The notes under the pieces: model-generated | What the model was told of the DNA's origin: nothing | What the model saw: the letters and a program-made list of their open reading frames with translations, nothing else | Databases searched by the model: none | Translations under genes and position numbers: made by a program | Part shown: positions 33,468-42,138 of the stretch, in pieces | How positions within the stretch are numbered: the first letter of the stretch is position 1 | How the letters are laid out: every line of letters begins with the position of its first letter | NCBI RefSeq assembly: GCF_017526105.1 | Contig: NZ_CP071839.1 | Coordinates: 4,642,001-4,706,000 of the forward strand | DNA length: 64,000 bases | DNA from: Streptomyces cyanogenus | GTDB lineage: Bacteria; Actinomycetota; Actinomycetes; Streptomycetales; Streptomycetaceae | Direction of reading: 5' to 3'

Positions 33468-35045
33468 CTATGCGTTGTTCCGCGGAGCGGGCCGACGGCC
33501 ACGGGCCTCCCCGCCGCGGCCGGCGCCCTGGCCGCCCTCCCCGCGGCCGGTGCCCGCGCTCCTGCCACGGCCCGCGCCGCCCCTGCGGCGCCGACCGGCG
33601 GACGATCCCTTGCCCTCACGGCGGTCCTCGGCCGGCGCGGTGAGGACGACGGGCACGCCGGAAGGCGTCCGGGCGCCGGTGATCCGCTGCAGCTCGGGCT
33701 CGCCCGGGCGGACCCGGGCGGCGTTCGCCGCGATGCCGGCGTCCGTCATGAGACGGTCCACCGCGCGCCGTTGGTGCGGCAGGACGAGGGTGACGACGGT
33801 GCCGGACTCGCCGGCGCGCGCGGTACGGCCGCCGCGGTGGAGGTAGTCCTTGTGGTCGCCGGGCGGGTCGACGTTCACGACCAGGTCGAGGCCGTCGACG
33901 TGGATGCCGCGGGCGGCGACGTTGGTGGCCACCAGCACCGTGACGTGACCGTCCTTGAACTGGGCGAGCGTCCGGTTGCGCTGGGACTGGGACTTGCCGC
34001 CGTGCAGGGCCGAGGCGCGCACCCCGACGGAGAGCAGGTGCTTGGTGAGCCGGTCCACCGAGTGCTTGGTGTCCAGGAACATGATCACCCGGCCGTCGCG
34101 CGCGGCGATCTCGGTCGCGGCAGTCTGCTTGTCGTCGTCGCGCACGTGCAGCAGGTGGTGGTCCATGGTGGTGACGGCGCCCGCGGACGGGTCGACCGAG
34201 TGCACCACGGGGTCGTGGAGGTAGCGGCGTACCAGGAGGTCGATGTTGCGGTCCAGGGTGGCGGAGAACAGCAACCGCTGGCCGCCGGCGGGCACCTGGT
34301 CGAGCAGCGCGGTCACCTGCGGCATGAAGCCCATGTCGGCCATCTGGTCGGCTTCGTCCAGGACGGTGACGCAGACCTCGTCGAGCCGGCAGTCCCGCCG
34401 CTCGATGAGGTCCTTCAGGCGCCCGGGAGTCGCGACGACGACCTCGGCGCCGCCGCGCAGGGCGCTGGCCTGCCGGCCGATCGACATGCCGCCGACCACG
34501 GTGGCGAGCCGTAGCCGCAGGGCGCGGGCGTAGGGGGTGAGCGCGTCGGTCACCTGCTGGGCCAGTTCCCGGGTGGGGACGAGGACCAGGGCGAGCGGCT
34601 GCCGGGGCTGGGCCCGCTGTCCGTCCAGCCGGGCCAGCAGCGGCAGGCCGAAGGCGAGGGTCTTGCCCGAGCCGGTACGGCCCCGGCCCAGGACGTCCCG
34701 GCCGGCCAGCGCGTTCGGCAGGGTGGCCGCCTGGATCGGGAAGGGCACGGTGACGCCCTCTGCGCCGAGCGCGGCCAACAGCCGTGCGGGCATGTCCAGT
34801 TCGGCGAACGACTCGACCGCCGGCAGCGGTTCGGTGAAGGTGGTGGGCAGGGCGAACTCCTGCCGGCGCGGGGTGGAGTGCGCGGCCGGGCCGTTCTTGC
34901 GTCCGGTGCCTGTGCGGGGGCCCTGACGGCCCGGCTCCTGGGTACGGAAGCGGCCGCCGTGCGCGGCTCCCGCCGAGCGGGCGGACCTCCGGTCCGCGCG
35001 GAAGCCACTGGACGCGCCGCCGGAGCGACGGGGGGTGCGGTTCAT
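33468..35045 (-). CDS. DEAD-box RNA helicase (copy 1)
   Basis: ATG 35045 (525 residues). The N-terminal ~75 residues are basic and low-complexity; the helicase core follows with Q-motif, Walker A RTGSGKT (123-129), PTRELA, the DEAD box VLDEADQM, SAT in LLFSATLDR, and motif VI HRGGRTARAGE. The C-terminal ~70 residues are Arg/Gly-rich, suited to RNA contact. It unwinds structured RNA, typically in ribosome assembly or cold adaptation. It lies in a unit with the cold-shock gene upstream and CBS and SCO5918-like genes downstream. Confidence 0.95.
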   Translation of the reverse strand: MNRTPRRSGGASSGFRADRRSARSAGAAHGGRFRTQEPGRQGPRTGTGRKNGPAAHSTPRRQEFALPTTFTEPLPAVESFAELDMPARLLAALGAEGVTVPFPIQAATLPNALAGRDVLGRGRTGSGKTLAFGLPLLARLDGQRAQPRQPLALVLVPTRELAQQVTDALTPYARALRLRLATVVGGMSIGRQASALRGGAEVVVATPGRLKDLIERRDCRLDEVCVTVLDEADQMADMGFMPQVTALLDQVPAGGQRLLFSATLDRNIDLLVRRYLHDPVVHSVDPSAGAVTTMDHHLLHVRDDDKQTAATEIAARDGRVIMFLDTKHSVDRLTKHLLSVGVRASALHGGKSQSQRNRTLAQFKDGHVTVLVATNVAARGIHVDGLDLVVNVDPPGDHKDYLHRGGRTARAGESGTVVTLVLPHQRRAVDRLMTDAGIAANAARVRPGEPELQRITGARTPSGVPVVLTAPAEDRREGKGSSAGRRRRGGAGRGRSAGTGRGEGGQGAGRGGEARGRRPAPRNNA

Positions 35046-35216
35046 GAGGGAACCTTCCTCGATGCGGCGTATCGAGGAATTCCGTCCAGCGGTGAGGACC
35101 GCACGAGGATTCGCAAGAATGAGCCGAAGAAAATGTGAAGAGCCGGACCTCGCGGCGTGACAGCCGGAGGTGTCCGTGGTCCGGGAAATCCGGAAAAGGG
35201 GCTCAGACAATGAGCG

Positions 35217-35245
35217 GGGGCCCGCACCCCAAGAGCGCGGGCCCC
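35217..35245 (-). terminator. Terminator hairpin downstream of the cold-shock gene (copy 1)
   Basis: A 9-bp GC stem (35217-35225 with 35237-35245) with an 11-base loop, 49 bases beyond the stop of the cold-shock gene on the minus strand. Copy 2 has an equivalent hairpin at 63571-63606. Confidence 0.65.
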
Positions 35246-35293
35246 AGCCACATGATGCGCGAACCACCGGTTCGCGACGATTTCGCGTCAGCG

Positions 35294-35497
35294 TCAGGCG
35301 GGAACGATGTTCTCGGCCTGCGGGCCCTTCTGGCCCTGCGTGACGTCGAAGGTCACCTTCTGGCCTTCCTGAAGCTCGCGGAAGCCGGAGGTGGCGATGT
35401 TCGAGTAGTGCGCGAACACGTCGGCGCCGCCGCCGTCCTGCTCGATGAAGCCGAAGCCCTTTTCCGCGTTGAACCACTTCACGGTGCCAGATGCCAT
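35294..35497 (-). CDS. Cold-shock protein (copy 1)
   Basis: 67 residues, a typical CspA-family single OB fold that binds single-stranded RNA and DNA. The RNP motifs KGFGFIEQ and DVFAHYSNI are intact. It differs at only a few positions from copy 2 (NIATSGFR against NIAAQGFR). It is the first gene of the cassette on the minus strand, followed by its own terminator, with the helicase 250 bases further on. The 5' untranslated region is long, as in many csp genes. Confidence 0.97.
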   Translation of the reverse strand: MASGTVKWFNAEKGFGFIEQDGGGADVFAHYSNIATSGFRELQEGQKVTFDVTQGQKGPQAENIVPA

Positions 35498-35606
35498 ATT
35501 GAATCTCCCTCGGAGGGCAGTGCCGGACTCCGCACTTTACGGAGCCGAGTCGCCGCGATGATCACCCCTCCGGAAGGATCCGGAAAGCTCTGCAAAGAAA
35601 AAAATC

Positions 35607-35628
35607 TCTGGCAACCAAAACTGCAACT
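35607..35628 (-). promoter_or_regulatory. 22-base element shared upstream of both cold-shock genes (copy 1)
   Basis: Minus strand, ~110 bases upstream of the cold-shock start. It differs from 63921-63942 at only two of 22 positions, while flanking bases diverge more. On the minus strand it contains TTGCAG and GGTTGCCAGA, followed by a T-rich run. It is probably the promoter or a regulatory site for the csp genes. Confidence 0.5.
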
Positions 35629-35728
35629 GCTATCACGCTAACACAGGTCGGTTGGCGACGCCCGGCTGTTTTGCGTGGCGTCCGGCAATTCTCGTGCCGC
35701 CGCGGACCGTAATTCTGTATCGGCGGGA

Positions 35729-36067
35729 CTAGGTATCCGCGCCGCGCTCGCCCAGCTTCCGGCGCATGTCCCGGTTCTTGCGGAGGGCGTCGTCCAGCTG
35801 GTCCTCCAGCGAGACGATGCGGCACGCGGCCTCGACGGGCGTGCCCTGGTCGACCAGTTCGCGGGCGCGGGCGGCCACCCGCAGCTGCCGGCGGGAGTAC
35901 CGGCGGTGGCCGCCCTCCGAGCGCAGGGGAGTGATCAGCCCCGCCTCGCCGACGGCCCGCAGGAAGGCGGGGGTGGTGCCGAGAACGGCCGCGGCCCGGC
36001 CCATGGTGTAGGCGGGGTAGTCGTCGTCGTCGAGGTTGCCGGCGGCAGGGGCGTTCTCGGCGGGCAT
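35729..36067 (-). CDS. MerR-type HTH protein (copy 1)
   Basis: ATG 36067 (112 residues) is preferred over a longer frame because it follows GAAGGTGCC and aligns with the start region of the second copy at 60266. Both share the DDDDYPAYTMGRAA opening, TTPAFLRA-GEA-LITPLRSEGGHRRYSR and ELVD-GTP-EAACRIV. It is the short MerR DNA-binding helix-turn-helix plus wing with no ligand domain. It lies on the same strand as, and upstream of, the cold-shock gene, so it may regulate the cassette. Confidence 0.85.
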   Translation of the reverse strand: MPAENAPAAGNLDDDDYPAYTMGRAAAVLGTTPAFLRAVGEAGLITPLRSEGGHRRYSRRQLRVAARARELVDQGTPVEAACRIVSLEDQLDDALRKNRDMRRKLGERGADT

Positions 36068-36214
36068 GGCACCTTCGTTTCGGGGGATGCGGCGGGATGC
36101 CCGGGCGTCCGGGGCACCCGCGCTCGGCAGACTGGGCGCCATCTGCCTCCTGCCGCAACCCTAACGCCGCCGGGCGTGAAGACCTGGTCCCGCCGTGACA
36201 GATTTCCGCGCGGT

Positions 36215-36868
36215 TCAGCTCGTCCCGCGCTCGTGCGGCCCGCTGTCGCCGTAGAGCTTCGCAGAGGCGTCCACATGGGCCAGCCGCCGGAGCGCGCTGA
36301 ACACCGCCTCGCCCAGCACGGTCCCGATCACCACGCCCTCCAGCATGTCCTCGACCGCCAGCTGCCGGTCCACGTACGCGAGGTCGGCGCGGGCCACCTC
36401 CTCGGCTGCGTCGGCGTACGCGTCCAGCAGGTCGGCGAACGCCCCGTGGCCCAGCCGGGCCATGGCGGCCAGGGCCCTGGCCAGGTCGGCGGCGGCGGGG
36501 TTCGCCGTGTTCGTCCGCCAGCCGCGCCGGGAGATCAGGCGGTCGACGACGTCCCGGGCGGCCGCCGACTCGGCGTCCTCCTCCTCGGCGTCCCCGCCGC
36601 CGACCCGGCCCGCCGCCGCGCCGAGCACCTTGTGCAGCGGGCGCTGGGGGTCGTCGACCACCGCGAGCACGTCCGCGATCTCGGCCACCTTCATGCCCCC
36701 CACGTCGAGCAGGGCACGGATCAGCCGCAGCCGGCGCTCGTGCGTCTCGTCGTAGCTCGCCTGGTTACGGCTCGTCAGCTCGCCCGCGGGCAGCAGCCCC
36801 TCCCGGACGTAGTACTTGATCGTCGGCACCGGCACACCGGTCCGCCGGCTCAACTCCCCGATACGCAC
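36215..36868 (-). CDS. MerR-family regulator
   Basis: GTG 36868 (217 residues) puts the MerR helix-turn-helix at the N-terminus (VRIGELSRRTGVPVPTIKYY, followed by GLLPAGELTSRNQASYDE). Residues ~75-217 form a long helical effector domain with a central negatively charged stretch, without recognisable metal-binding Cys. The divergent neighbour to the right (membrane protein at 36996) lies beyond a set of overlapping GATAG/CTATC palindromes, the likely operator. Ligand unknown. Confidence 0.88.
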   Translation of the reverse strand: MRIGELSRRTGVPVPTIKYYVREGLLPAGELTSRNQASYDETHERRLRLIRALLDVGGMKVAEIADVLAVVDDPQRPLHKVLGAAAGRVGGGDAEEEDAESAAARDVVDRLISRRGWRTNTANPAAADLARALAAMARLGHGAFADLLDAYADAAEEVARADLAYVDRQLAVEDMLEGVVIGTVLGEAVFSALRRLAHVDASAKLYGDSGPHERGTS

Positions 36869-36923
36869 TGCCGGTTCACTCCTCGGCCTCCGCCCTGCCC
36901 TTGCCGGCAGGACCTCCATGATA

Positions 36924-36962
36924 GATAGTGGGGCTATCGGATAGCGGATAGTGCCACTATCC
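36924..36962. promoter_or_regulatory. Overlapping GATAG/CTATC palindromes between the divergent MerR and membrane-protein genes
   Basis: Three nested dyads lie in 39 bases: GATAG...CTATC at 36924-36938, GCTATCGGATAGC at 36933-36945, and a perfect 17-base palindrome at 36946-36962 (8-base arms). The AT-rich character and location between the divergent MerR gene (start 36868) and the membrane-protein gene (start 36996) fit a MerR operator controlling one or both promoters. Confidence 0.6.
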
Positions 36963-36995
36963 ACTCTGCTGGTCCTCTCACTCACGGGGGTAGTC

Positions 36996-37970
36996 ATGCC
37001 TGCCTTACTCACGTCCTCGCGCCCCGCGCCGTCGGGGTCGCCCGCGCAGTCGTGGCGGTCCTGGCACCGCCCGCTGGTGCTGTTCTCGGCGGTCATGGCG
37101 GTCACGGCGGTGCTGTGCGCGGTGGGACTCGTGGTGGACGACCGCGTCCTGGTGGGCGCGCCGGTCTGGGCCAAGCCGCTGAAGTTCTCGGTCTCCTTCG
37201 TGGCGTACAGCCTCTCCCTCGCCTGGATGCTGTCCCTGCTCCCCCGCGGCCGGCGCCTGGCCTGGTGGGCGGGGACCGTCGTCGCACTGGCGAGCCTGGT
37301 CGAGATGCTGATCATCACGGGGCAGGCCGCACGCGGCAGGCGCAGCCACTTCAACCAGGCGACCCCCTTCGACTCCGCCCTGTTCCAGGCGATGGCCGTC
37401 ACGGTCGTCATCCTGTGGGCCGCCACGCTCGTCATCGCCGTGCTGCTGCTGCGCACCCGGATCGCCGACCGCGCCTCCGCCTGGGCGATCCGCTCCGGCA
37501 TCGTCCTGGCCCTGGCCGGCGCCGCCGTCGGCTTCCTGATGACCCGGCCCGCCCCGGGGCAGCGGCGCGGGGTCTCCAAGGTGATCGGCGCGCACAGCGT
37601 GGGCGTGCCGGACGGCGGCCCCTCGATGCCGCTGACCGGCTGGTCCACGACCGGCGGCGACCTGCGGATCCCGCACTTCGTCGGCATGCACGCGCTGCAA
37701 CTCCTGCCGGCGCTGGTCATGGCGCTGACCGTGCTCGCACCCCGTTTCACCCGCCTCGCCCACGACCGGGTACGGCTGCGCCTGGTGCTGCTCGCGTCGG
37801 CGACGTACGCGGCGGTCTTCGCGCTGGTCCTCTGGCAGGCGTTGCGGGGCCGGCCGCTGGTCCACCCGGACGCGACGACGCTGGGGGCGGCCGGTCTGAT
37901 CCTGCTGGCCGCCGTCGTCGGCACGTACGGCTCCCTGCGGACCGCCGCACCCCGGGAGCCCGGGGCGTGA
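36996..37970 (+). CDS. Multi-span membrane protein under putative MerR control
   Basis: ATG 36996 (324 residues), with ACGGGGG upstream; a GTG at 36951 would fall inside the operator and is less likely. About seven to eight hydrophobic segments. The central part has a conserved-looking block (KPLKFSVSFVAYSLSLAWML) and a polar loop (GDLRIPHFVGMHALQLLPA) typical of uncharacterised actinobacterial membrane proteins. Function unknown. It is divergent from the MerR gene, a layout typical of target genes. Confidence 0.75.
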   Translation: MPALLTSSRPAPSGSPAQSWRSWHRPLVLFSAVMAVTAVLCAVGLVVDDRVLVGAPVWAKPLKFSVSFVAYSLSLAWMLSLLPRGRRLAWWAGTVVALASLVEMLIITGQAARGRRSHFNQATPFDSALFQAMAVTVVILWAATLVIAVLLLRTRIADRASAWAIRSGIVLALAGAAVGFLMTRPAPGQRRGVSKVIGAHSVGVPDGGPSMPLTGWSTTGGDLRIPHFVGMHALQLLPALVMALTVLAPRFTRLAHDRVRLRLVLLASATYAAVFALVLWQALRGRPLVHPDATTLGAAGLILLAAVVGTYGSLRTAAPREPGA

Positions 37971-38128
37971 CCGGCTCCGGCGCGTAGGTCACCACCTGCC
38001 CGGCGGCACGGTCGCCGGCCTGATCGGTCCGGATCCTCCTCCCGGTGCGACGGATTCCGGCAGGCGCGTGACGCGGAGGCACCCCCACCGCGTGTAAGAG
38101 GTGACGTCCGACCACGAAAGGACACACG

Positions 38129-38626
38129 GTGGGGGAAGCACCCGCGGACTACCTGGAGTTCGCAGCCGCCCGCAGCGGGCCGCTGTTCCGGACCGCCTGC
38201 CTGCTCACAGGCGACTGGCACCTCGCCGAGGACCTCGTGCAGGAGACGCTCGCCAAGATGTACCGGTCCTGGCGGCGGATCAGCCGCGTGGAATCGCCGG
38301 TGGCCTACGCCGACACCGTGCTCGTGCGCAGCTTCCTGTCCCAGCGCCGCCGCCGCAGCTCCACCGAGCGCCCCAGCGACCGGCTGCCGGAGACGGCCGG
38401 TCCCACACGGGACGCCGAGCTGCGGATCGCCCTGCTGGACGGCCTGGCCCGGATGACGGCCAAGGACCGTGCCGTGCTGGTGCTCCGCTACTGGGAGGAC
38501 CGCTCGGTGGAGGAGACCTCACAGGTCCTGCGACTGTCGCCGGGAGCCGTTCGGACCCGGAGCATGCGCGCCCTGGAGCGGCTGCGCGCTCTGCTCGGCG
38601 ATGAGCTGGCCGACCTGGCCGCATGA
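38129..38626 (+). CDS. ECF sigma factor (SigE-like)
   Basis: 165 residues from GTG 38129. Region 2 (residues ~8-75: FRTACLLTGDWHLAEDLVQETLAKMYRSW) and region 4 (~105-160: LLDGLARMTAKDRAVLVLRYWEDRSVEETSQVL, then AVRTRSMRALERL) are complete, so it is an ECF-family sigma-70 that should direct RNA polymerase to stress or differentiation promoters. The following gene on the same strand, 66 bases on, encodes a membrane-anchored protein that may be its anti-sigma or effector. Confidence 0.92.
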   Translation: MGEAPADYLEFAAARSGPLFRTACLLTGDWHLAEDLVQETLAKMYRSWRRISRVESPVAYADTVLVRSFLSQRRRRSSTERPSDRLPETAGPTRDAELRIALLDGLARMTAKDRAVLVLRYWEDRSVEETSQVLRLSPGAVRTRSMRALERLRALLGDELADLAA

Positions 38627-38692
38627 CGAGCACGGCCCGGCGGCGCTGCCCGCCCCGGGTCCGACCGACGCCCAGACGAACGGAGATCCACC

Positions 38693-39982
38693 ATGTCATC
38701 CCACGAGGACCTCGGGGAACGGCTGGCCCGCGCGATGAGCAGTGCGGCCGGCGAGTTCCCGCCCCACTCCGCCGACCTGGTGCGGCGTTCCGTCGCGCGG
38801 GGCCGGCGGATGCGGCTGATCCGAGCCACCCGGGTCGCCGCCGCGACGGCGGCCTGCGCGCTGGTCACCGCGGGCGGCACCCTGCTGGCCACGCACGCCC
38901 TCGGCGGCCGGGGCGGTGACGGTTCGGCGGGGCAGTCGAGGCCCCCCGCCTCCGGGCACTCCACCGAGCAGTCCTCCCGGCGGGTGTCGTCCGTCAGCGG
39001 GCAGGAGATGGTCCGCACGCTCAAGAGCCTGCTGCCGCCCGGCGGCACCGTCTCCGACGCCTCGGGCAGGGGTTCCCGGACGGACGGTCCCCTCGTCCGG
39101 CCCACCGCCCAGCTCACCTACTCCACGGCGAAGGGGTCCTCCGGCATCAGCCTCGACATCACGCGGCTGGACCCCGAAACCCCCGCGGACCAGCAGGGCG
39201 AGGGCGGCTGCCTCCCGGTGGAGGTACGCCCGTACGACACGTGCACGACCGAGAAGCTGCCCGGCGGCGCGGTGCTCAGCACCACCAAGTCGTTCACCTA
39301 CCCCAACAGCCACACCGGGCAGAAGCGCTGGTACGTCGTGTTCACCACCGCCGACGGCGCCCAGCTGACCGTGCAGGAGTTCGGCGGGGGCGGTGAGAAG
39401 AACTCGTCCGGCGGAGCCGACCCCCTGCTGTCGACCGCCCAGCTGGCCTCCATCGTGCGCAGCCCCGCCTGGGACGAGGCGATCGCCGCGCTGCCGGCCC
39501 CGGAGGACTCCCCGTCCCCCGGCCCCTCCGCCGCCGGGCACCGGGTGCCGGGGGCCCGGATGACCGAGGTACTGAAGTCGCACCTGCCGCACCGCGGAAC
39601 CGTCACCGACGTGAACGCCGGCGACGGTCTGGTCCAGCTCGTCTACGACGACGGCCTGGGCAAGAACATGGTGGAGGTCGACGCGCAGTACGGCATGACC
39701 GCCTTCCTGGCCGGGCACATGGGCTGCGCCGGAACCGACGGCGACTGCGAGGCCACGACGTCGGCCGACGGCACCAAGGTGAAGAAGGTCAAGGGTCCGT
39801 CGGAGAAGGGTGGTTCGGCCGTGGTGTGGCTGGTCGACATCCTGTATCCGGACGGCCGCCGGGTGGCGGTGCGGGAGGTCAACTCCTACGCGGAAAGCGG
39901 CCCGGTGACCCGCCCGCGGCCGGCGCTCGGCATGGCCGAGCTGCTGACGATCGCCCGCGACCAGCAGTACTTCACGGGCTGA
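38693..39982 (+). CDS. Membrane-anchored protein next to an ECF sigma factor
   Basis: ATG 38693 (429 residues). A cytoplasmic N-terminus of ~45 residues (MSSHEDLGERLARAM...LVRRSVARGRRMRLIRATR) precedes a single membrane span (~48-72), and the rest is extracytoplasmic, low-complexity and rich in Gly/Ser/Thr, with two similar halves each holding a conserved-looking CxxxxC region (GGCLPVEVRPYDTC, and GCAGTDGDC). The cytoplasmic stub plus position next to an ECF sigma factor is the usual design of an anti-sigma or sensor. Function is inferred from context. Confidence 0.7.
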   Translation: MSSHEDLGERLARAMSSAAGEFPPHSADLVRRSVARGRRMRLIRATRVAAATAACALVTAGGTLLATHALGGRGGDGSAGQSRPPASGHSTEQSSRRVSSVSGQEMVRTLKSLLPPGGTVSDASGRGSRTDGPLVRPTAQLTYSTAKGSSGISLDITRLDPETPADQQGEGGCLPVEVRPYDTCTTEKLPGGAVLSTTKSFTYPNSHTGQKRWYVVFTTADGAQLTVQEFGGGGEKNSSGGADPLLSTAQLASIVRSPAWDEAIAALPAPEDSPSPGPSAAGHRVPGARMTEVLKSHLPHRGTVTDVNAGDGLVQLVYDDGLGKNMVEVDAQYGMTAFLAGHMGCAGTDGDCEATTSADGTKVKKVKGPSEKGGSAVVWLVDILYPDGRRVAVREVNSYAESGPVTRPRPALGMAELLTIARDQQYFTG

Positions 39983-40056
39983 GCGACGGCGGGCCCGGAC
40001 ACCGGGAACGGCTCGGCGGAGCGGCGCGGCCACCGATCGGCGTCACGCTCGGGCCG

Positions 40057-40374
40057 TCACGCGGGAGGCAGCAGGTCCACCGCCGGTTCACCCACGAAGA
40101 CGCTGTGCGTCCCGGGCACCTGCACCGCCAGTCCGGGAGGGACGACCCGGACGAACGTGCCGGCGCAGCCCGGGACGTCGTGGACCAGGGCGGGTTTGTC
40201 CGTGACGTTGAAGACGGTCGACAGGCGGGGTATCTCGAAGCAGCCCGTCGGGTTGTCGTGACGTACCCCGTCGATCACGAGGAACCCGTTCGCGGCGAAC
40301 CCCGAGGACGGAACGGCGAAAGCCAGCACCCCGGCGGCGCCGAGTGTGGCGAGTGACGAGCCGATGCGACGCAT
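40057..40374 (-). CDS. Small secreted protein
   Basis: ATG 40374 (105 residues) has AGGAGG upstream. Signal peptide MRRIGSSLATLGAAGVLAFA, cleaved near SGFA-ANG. The mature ~75 residues are beta-rich (FLVIDGVRHDNPTGCFEI, VHDVPGCAGTFVRVVPPG) with two Cys likely forming a disulphide. No named family. It is convergent with the preceding gene. Confidence 0.75.
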   Translation of the reverse strand: MRRIGSSLATLGAAGVLAFAVPSSGFAANGFLVIDGVRHDNPTGCFEIPRLSTVFNVTDKPALVHDVPGCAGTFVRVVPPGLAVQVPGTHSVFVGEPAVDLLPPA

Positions 40375-40560
40375 GGACCCTCCTGACGTGCGGCCAGGCA
40401 CATCCCGACCCTGTAACCGACCGTACGGAACCGCACGCGCACTGCATCCCGGCATCCTCCAGACGGGCGACGACGCGACGCCTCGGGCCGGCCGGGCGAA
40501 GAGGGGAGAGAGGAAGGTCTGCGCGGTTGCACGGGTCTGCCGCCACCGCTGGTGGCCAGG

Positions 40561-40640
40561 GACTCCTTCGGCCGCCGGACGGCGTTCCGGCCCCGGCCCG
40601 CGTCCGCCTGTTCAGCCGGAGCCGGGGAGGAATTCGGCCG
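40561..40640 (-). pseudogene. Remnant of the 3' end and flank of a second-copy-type MerR gene
   Basis: Bases 40561-40625 closely match 59874-59935, which spans the 3' flank and last codons (ending GSG-stop) of the MerR gene at 59922-60266. Here the rest of the gene is missing. This suggests that the MerR/GvpU pair at 59.9-61 kb and the GvpU gene at 40749 descend from one duplicated unit, with the MerR lost here. Confidence 0.5.
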
Positions 40641-40748
40641 CGATCGGCTCTCGGAGGAGCGGGGAGACGCCGCCTCCCGTCGCCCGCGCGACCGCTTCCC
40701 GCCCCGCGGGGGGTCCGGGCGCGCGCGGGCCGCATAAGCTCTGCTGTC

Positions 40749-41123
40749 ATGTCGAACCCTGATGAGCTGCTGGTCGCCATCTCCGCCGCGGTGGAGTCCG
40801 AGCGGAGCAATCAGATGTCCCTGACCGTTGTCGTCGGCGGTGCCGTGATCACCGGTCGGCTGGCTCCCGAGGCCGTGTGGCGGGAGCGGGTGGCGGAGGT
40901 CCTGAAGGACTCGGACCGGCTCCGCCCGTTCTCGGACGTCTTCGCCCGCGGTCCGCGGGGGAGCGGACCGGGTCGCGGCGAGCCGCCCACGCATCTGCAC
41001 TTTCACCTCGCCCGGATCCTGCAGGGCAGCCTCGGTATCCCGGAGACGGGCGGCATGTACCGCGTCGCGATCAAGGACGTCAGCGCATGGACCGTAGGCG
41101 ATCTCAGCTACTTCGACCAGTGA
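40749..41123 (+). CDS. GvpU-like gas-vesicle accessory protein
   Basis: ATG 40749 (124 residues). The C-terminal half, with THLHFHLARILQGSLGIPETGG and the closing VAIKDVSAWTVGDLSYFD, resembles the GvpU domain (a short beta-rich fold that ends in a WxxGxLxxV-like block). No other gas-vesicle gene lies in the window, so it is an orphan. A truncated copy lies at 60852-61016. In gas-vesicle clusters GvpU accompanies assembly; an independent role is possible. Moderate confidence because I am matching by motif memory. Confidence 0.55.
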   Translation: MSNPDELLVAISAAVESERSNQMSLTVVVGGAVITGRLAPEAVWRERVAEVLKDSDRLRPFSDVFARGPRGSGPGRGEPPTHLHFHLARILQGSLGIPETGGMYRVAIKDVSAWTVGDLSYFDQ

Positions 41124-41221
41124 GACGCCGTCTTGGCCACCAGACCGGCCGCTCGGCATGAGGGCCTGGAGGCACCCCTGGGGACCATGGTCGTCCGCTT
41201 CGCGGGCGCACCGGCCGACGA

Positions 41222-41830
41222 TCACCCGTGGAGCGAGCGGGCTCCCGGCCTGTCGCCCTTGAAGCGCTGACCCATGGCGATCTCATCGGCCACCACCGAC
41301 CAGACGCTCTCGTCGTCCTGGAAGGGAAGCGGGTCGATGCTGCTCGTCTCCGCACGGATCCGGTCGACCTCGCCGTCCAGGCGCTCGAACTCGGCCTCCT
41401 CGTCGCCGCCGAAGGTGAACTCTTCGAGCAGGCGCTGGAGCCGGAGGGTGACCTGGACGAGGGAGGAGACGTCCGTGTGGAGTTCCCGCACGGTCTCCTC
41501 GTCGGGGCCGAAGGCGTGCACCGTGCCGGATACGGGATCGAGGGCGAGGTGCGCGTCGAGCAGCCAGCCGATGACGGGCCAGTCACCCGCACCCTCGGGG
41601 ACGTCCTCCGACTCCTCAAGGTGGACGACGTCCTGGACGAGGGGCAACAGGCCGTCGTCCGCGTCGGGCTGACGCAGCAGGAGCGTCCCGGTGGGGACGC
41701 CGACGTGCTGCAGGAGGCGGGCGCCCTCGGTGTCCGCGGCGGCGGGCGGGAAGGCGCCGGCGGGGATGGTCGCGAGCCGGTCCTCGCCGAAGATGTCGAC
41801 GAGTTCGCTGCGGGTGACGTCGAAAAGCAC
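41222..41830 (-). CDS. SUKH-4 family immunity protein (orphan)
   Basis: ATG 41830 (202 residues). The opening MLFDVTRSELVDIFG, the central LPEGAGDWPVIGW-like block, and the LALDPVSGTVHAF strand followed by TDVSSLVQVTLRL match the SUKH-4 group, which acts as immunity to secreted nucleases and other polymorphic toxins. No toxin gene lies next to it, so it may protect against a toxin from neighbours or a lost toxin. A decayed subtilisin-inhibitor fragment lies upstream. Confidence 0.85.
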   Translation of the reverse strand: MLFDVTRSELVDIFGEDRLATIPAGAFPPAAADTEGARLLQHVGVPTGTLLLRQPDADDGLLPLVQDVVHLEESEDVPEGAGDWPVIGWLLDAHLALDPVSGTVHAFGPDEETVRELHTDVSSLVQVTLRLQRLLEEFTFGGDEEAEFERLDGEVDRIRAETSSIDPLPFQDDESVWSVVADEIAMGQRFKGDRPGARSLHG

Positions 41831-41967
41831 TGCCAGGACTCCGGACTCCGCGGCGGCACGGGCGCCGTGGGACTCTTGGTGGACGGAAGCGGTGACAACA
41901 GCTTCGCGGACCGAGGCGCTTCCGGCGACTCCGGCTCCGCCCCGCCCGCCGTGCCCTCATGACGTAA

Positions 41968-42138
41968 ACCGCGGGCGGGGACTTCGACCGTCTGTCCGCG
42001 CTCGGCACACAGGCGGGGCCGCCGTACTGCACGAAGGAGTACCGCCCGGTCGCGGTCACCGCACAGGGCGTACGGCGTGGCAAGCGCGCGAACTACGGGC
42101 ACACGTACGCCGATTCCTGCCTGCGGGCGTCCGAGTAG
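41968..42138 (+). pseudogene. Remnant of a subtilisin-inhibitor-like (SSI) protein
   Basis: An open stretch of 56 codons, preceded by an in-frame TAA at 41965 and lacking a start or signal peptide, ends at TAG 42138. It reads like the C-terminal half of the SSI family: GGDFDRLSALGT, then YCTKEYRPVAVTA, GVRRGKRANYGHTYADSC. This matches the second conserved disulphide region and the aromatic block that follow the reactive site. The N-terminal half with the reactive site is gone. It is inactive as protein. Confidence 0.6.

Noticed and set aside
40749..41123. A gas-vesicle gene cluster
   Set aside because: Only the GvpU-like gene and its truncated copy are seen; no gvpA, gvpF/L, gvpN or other cluster members are present in the window.
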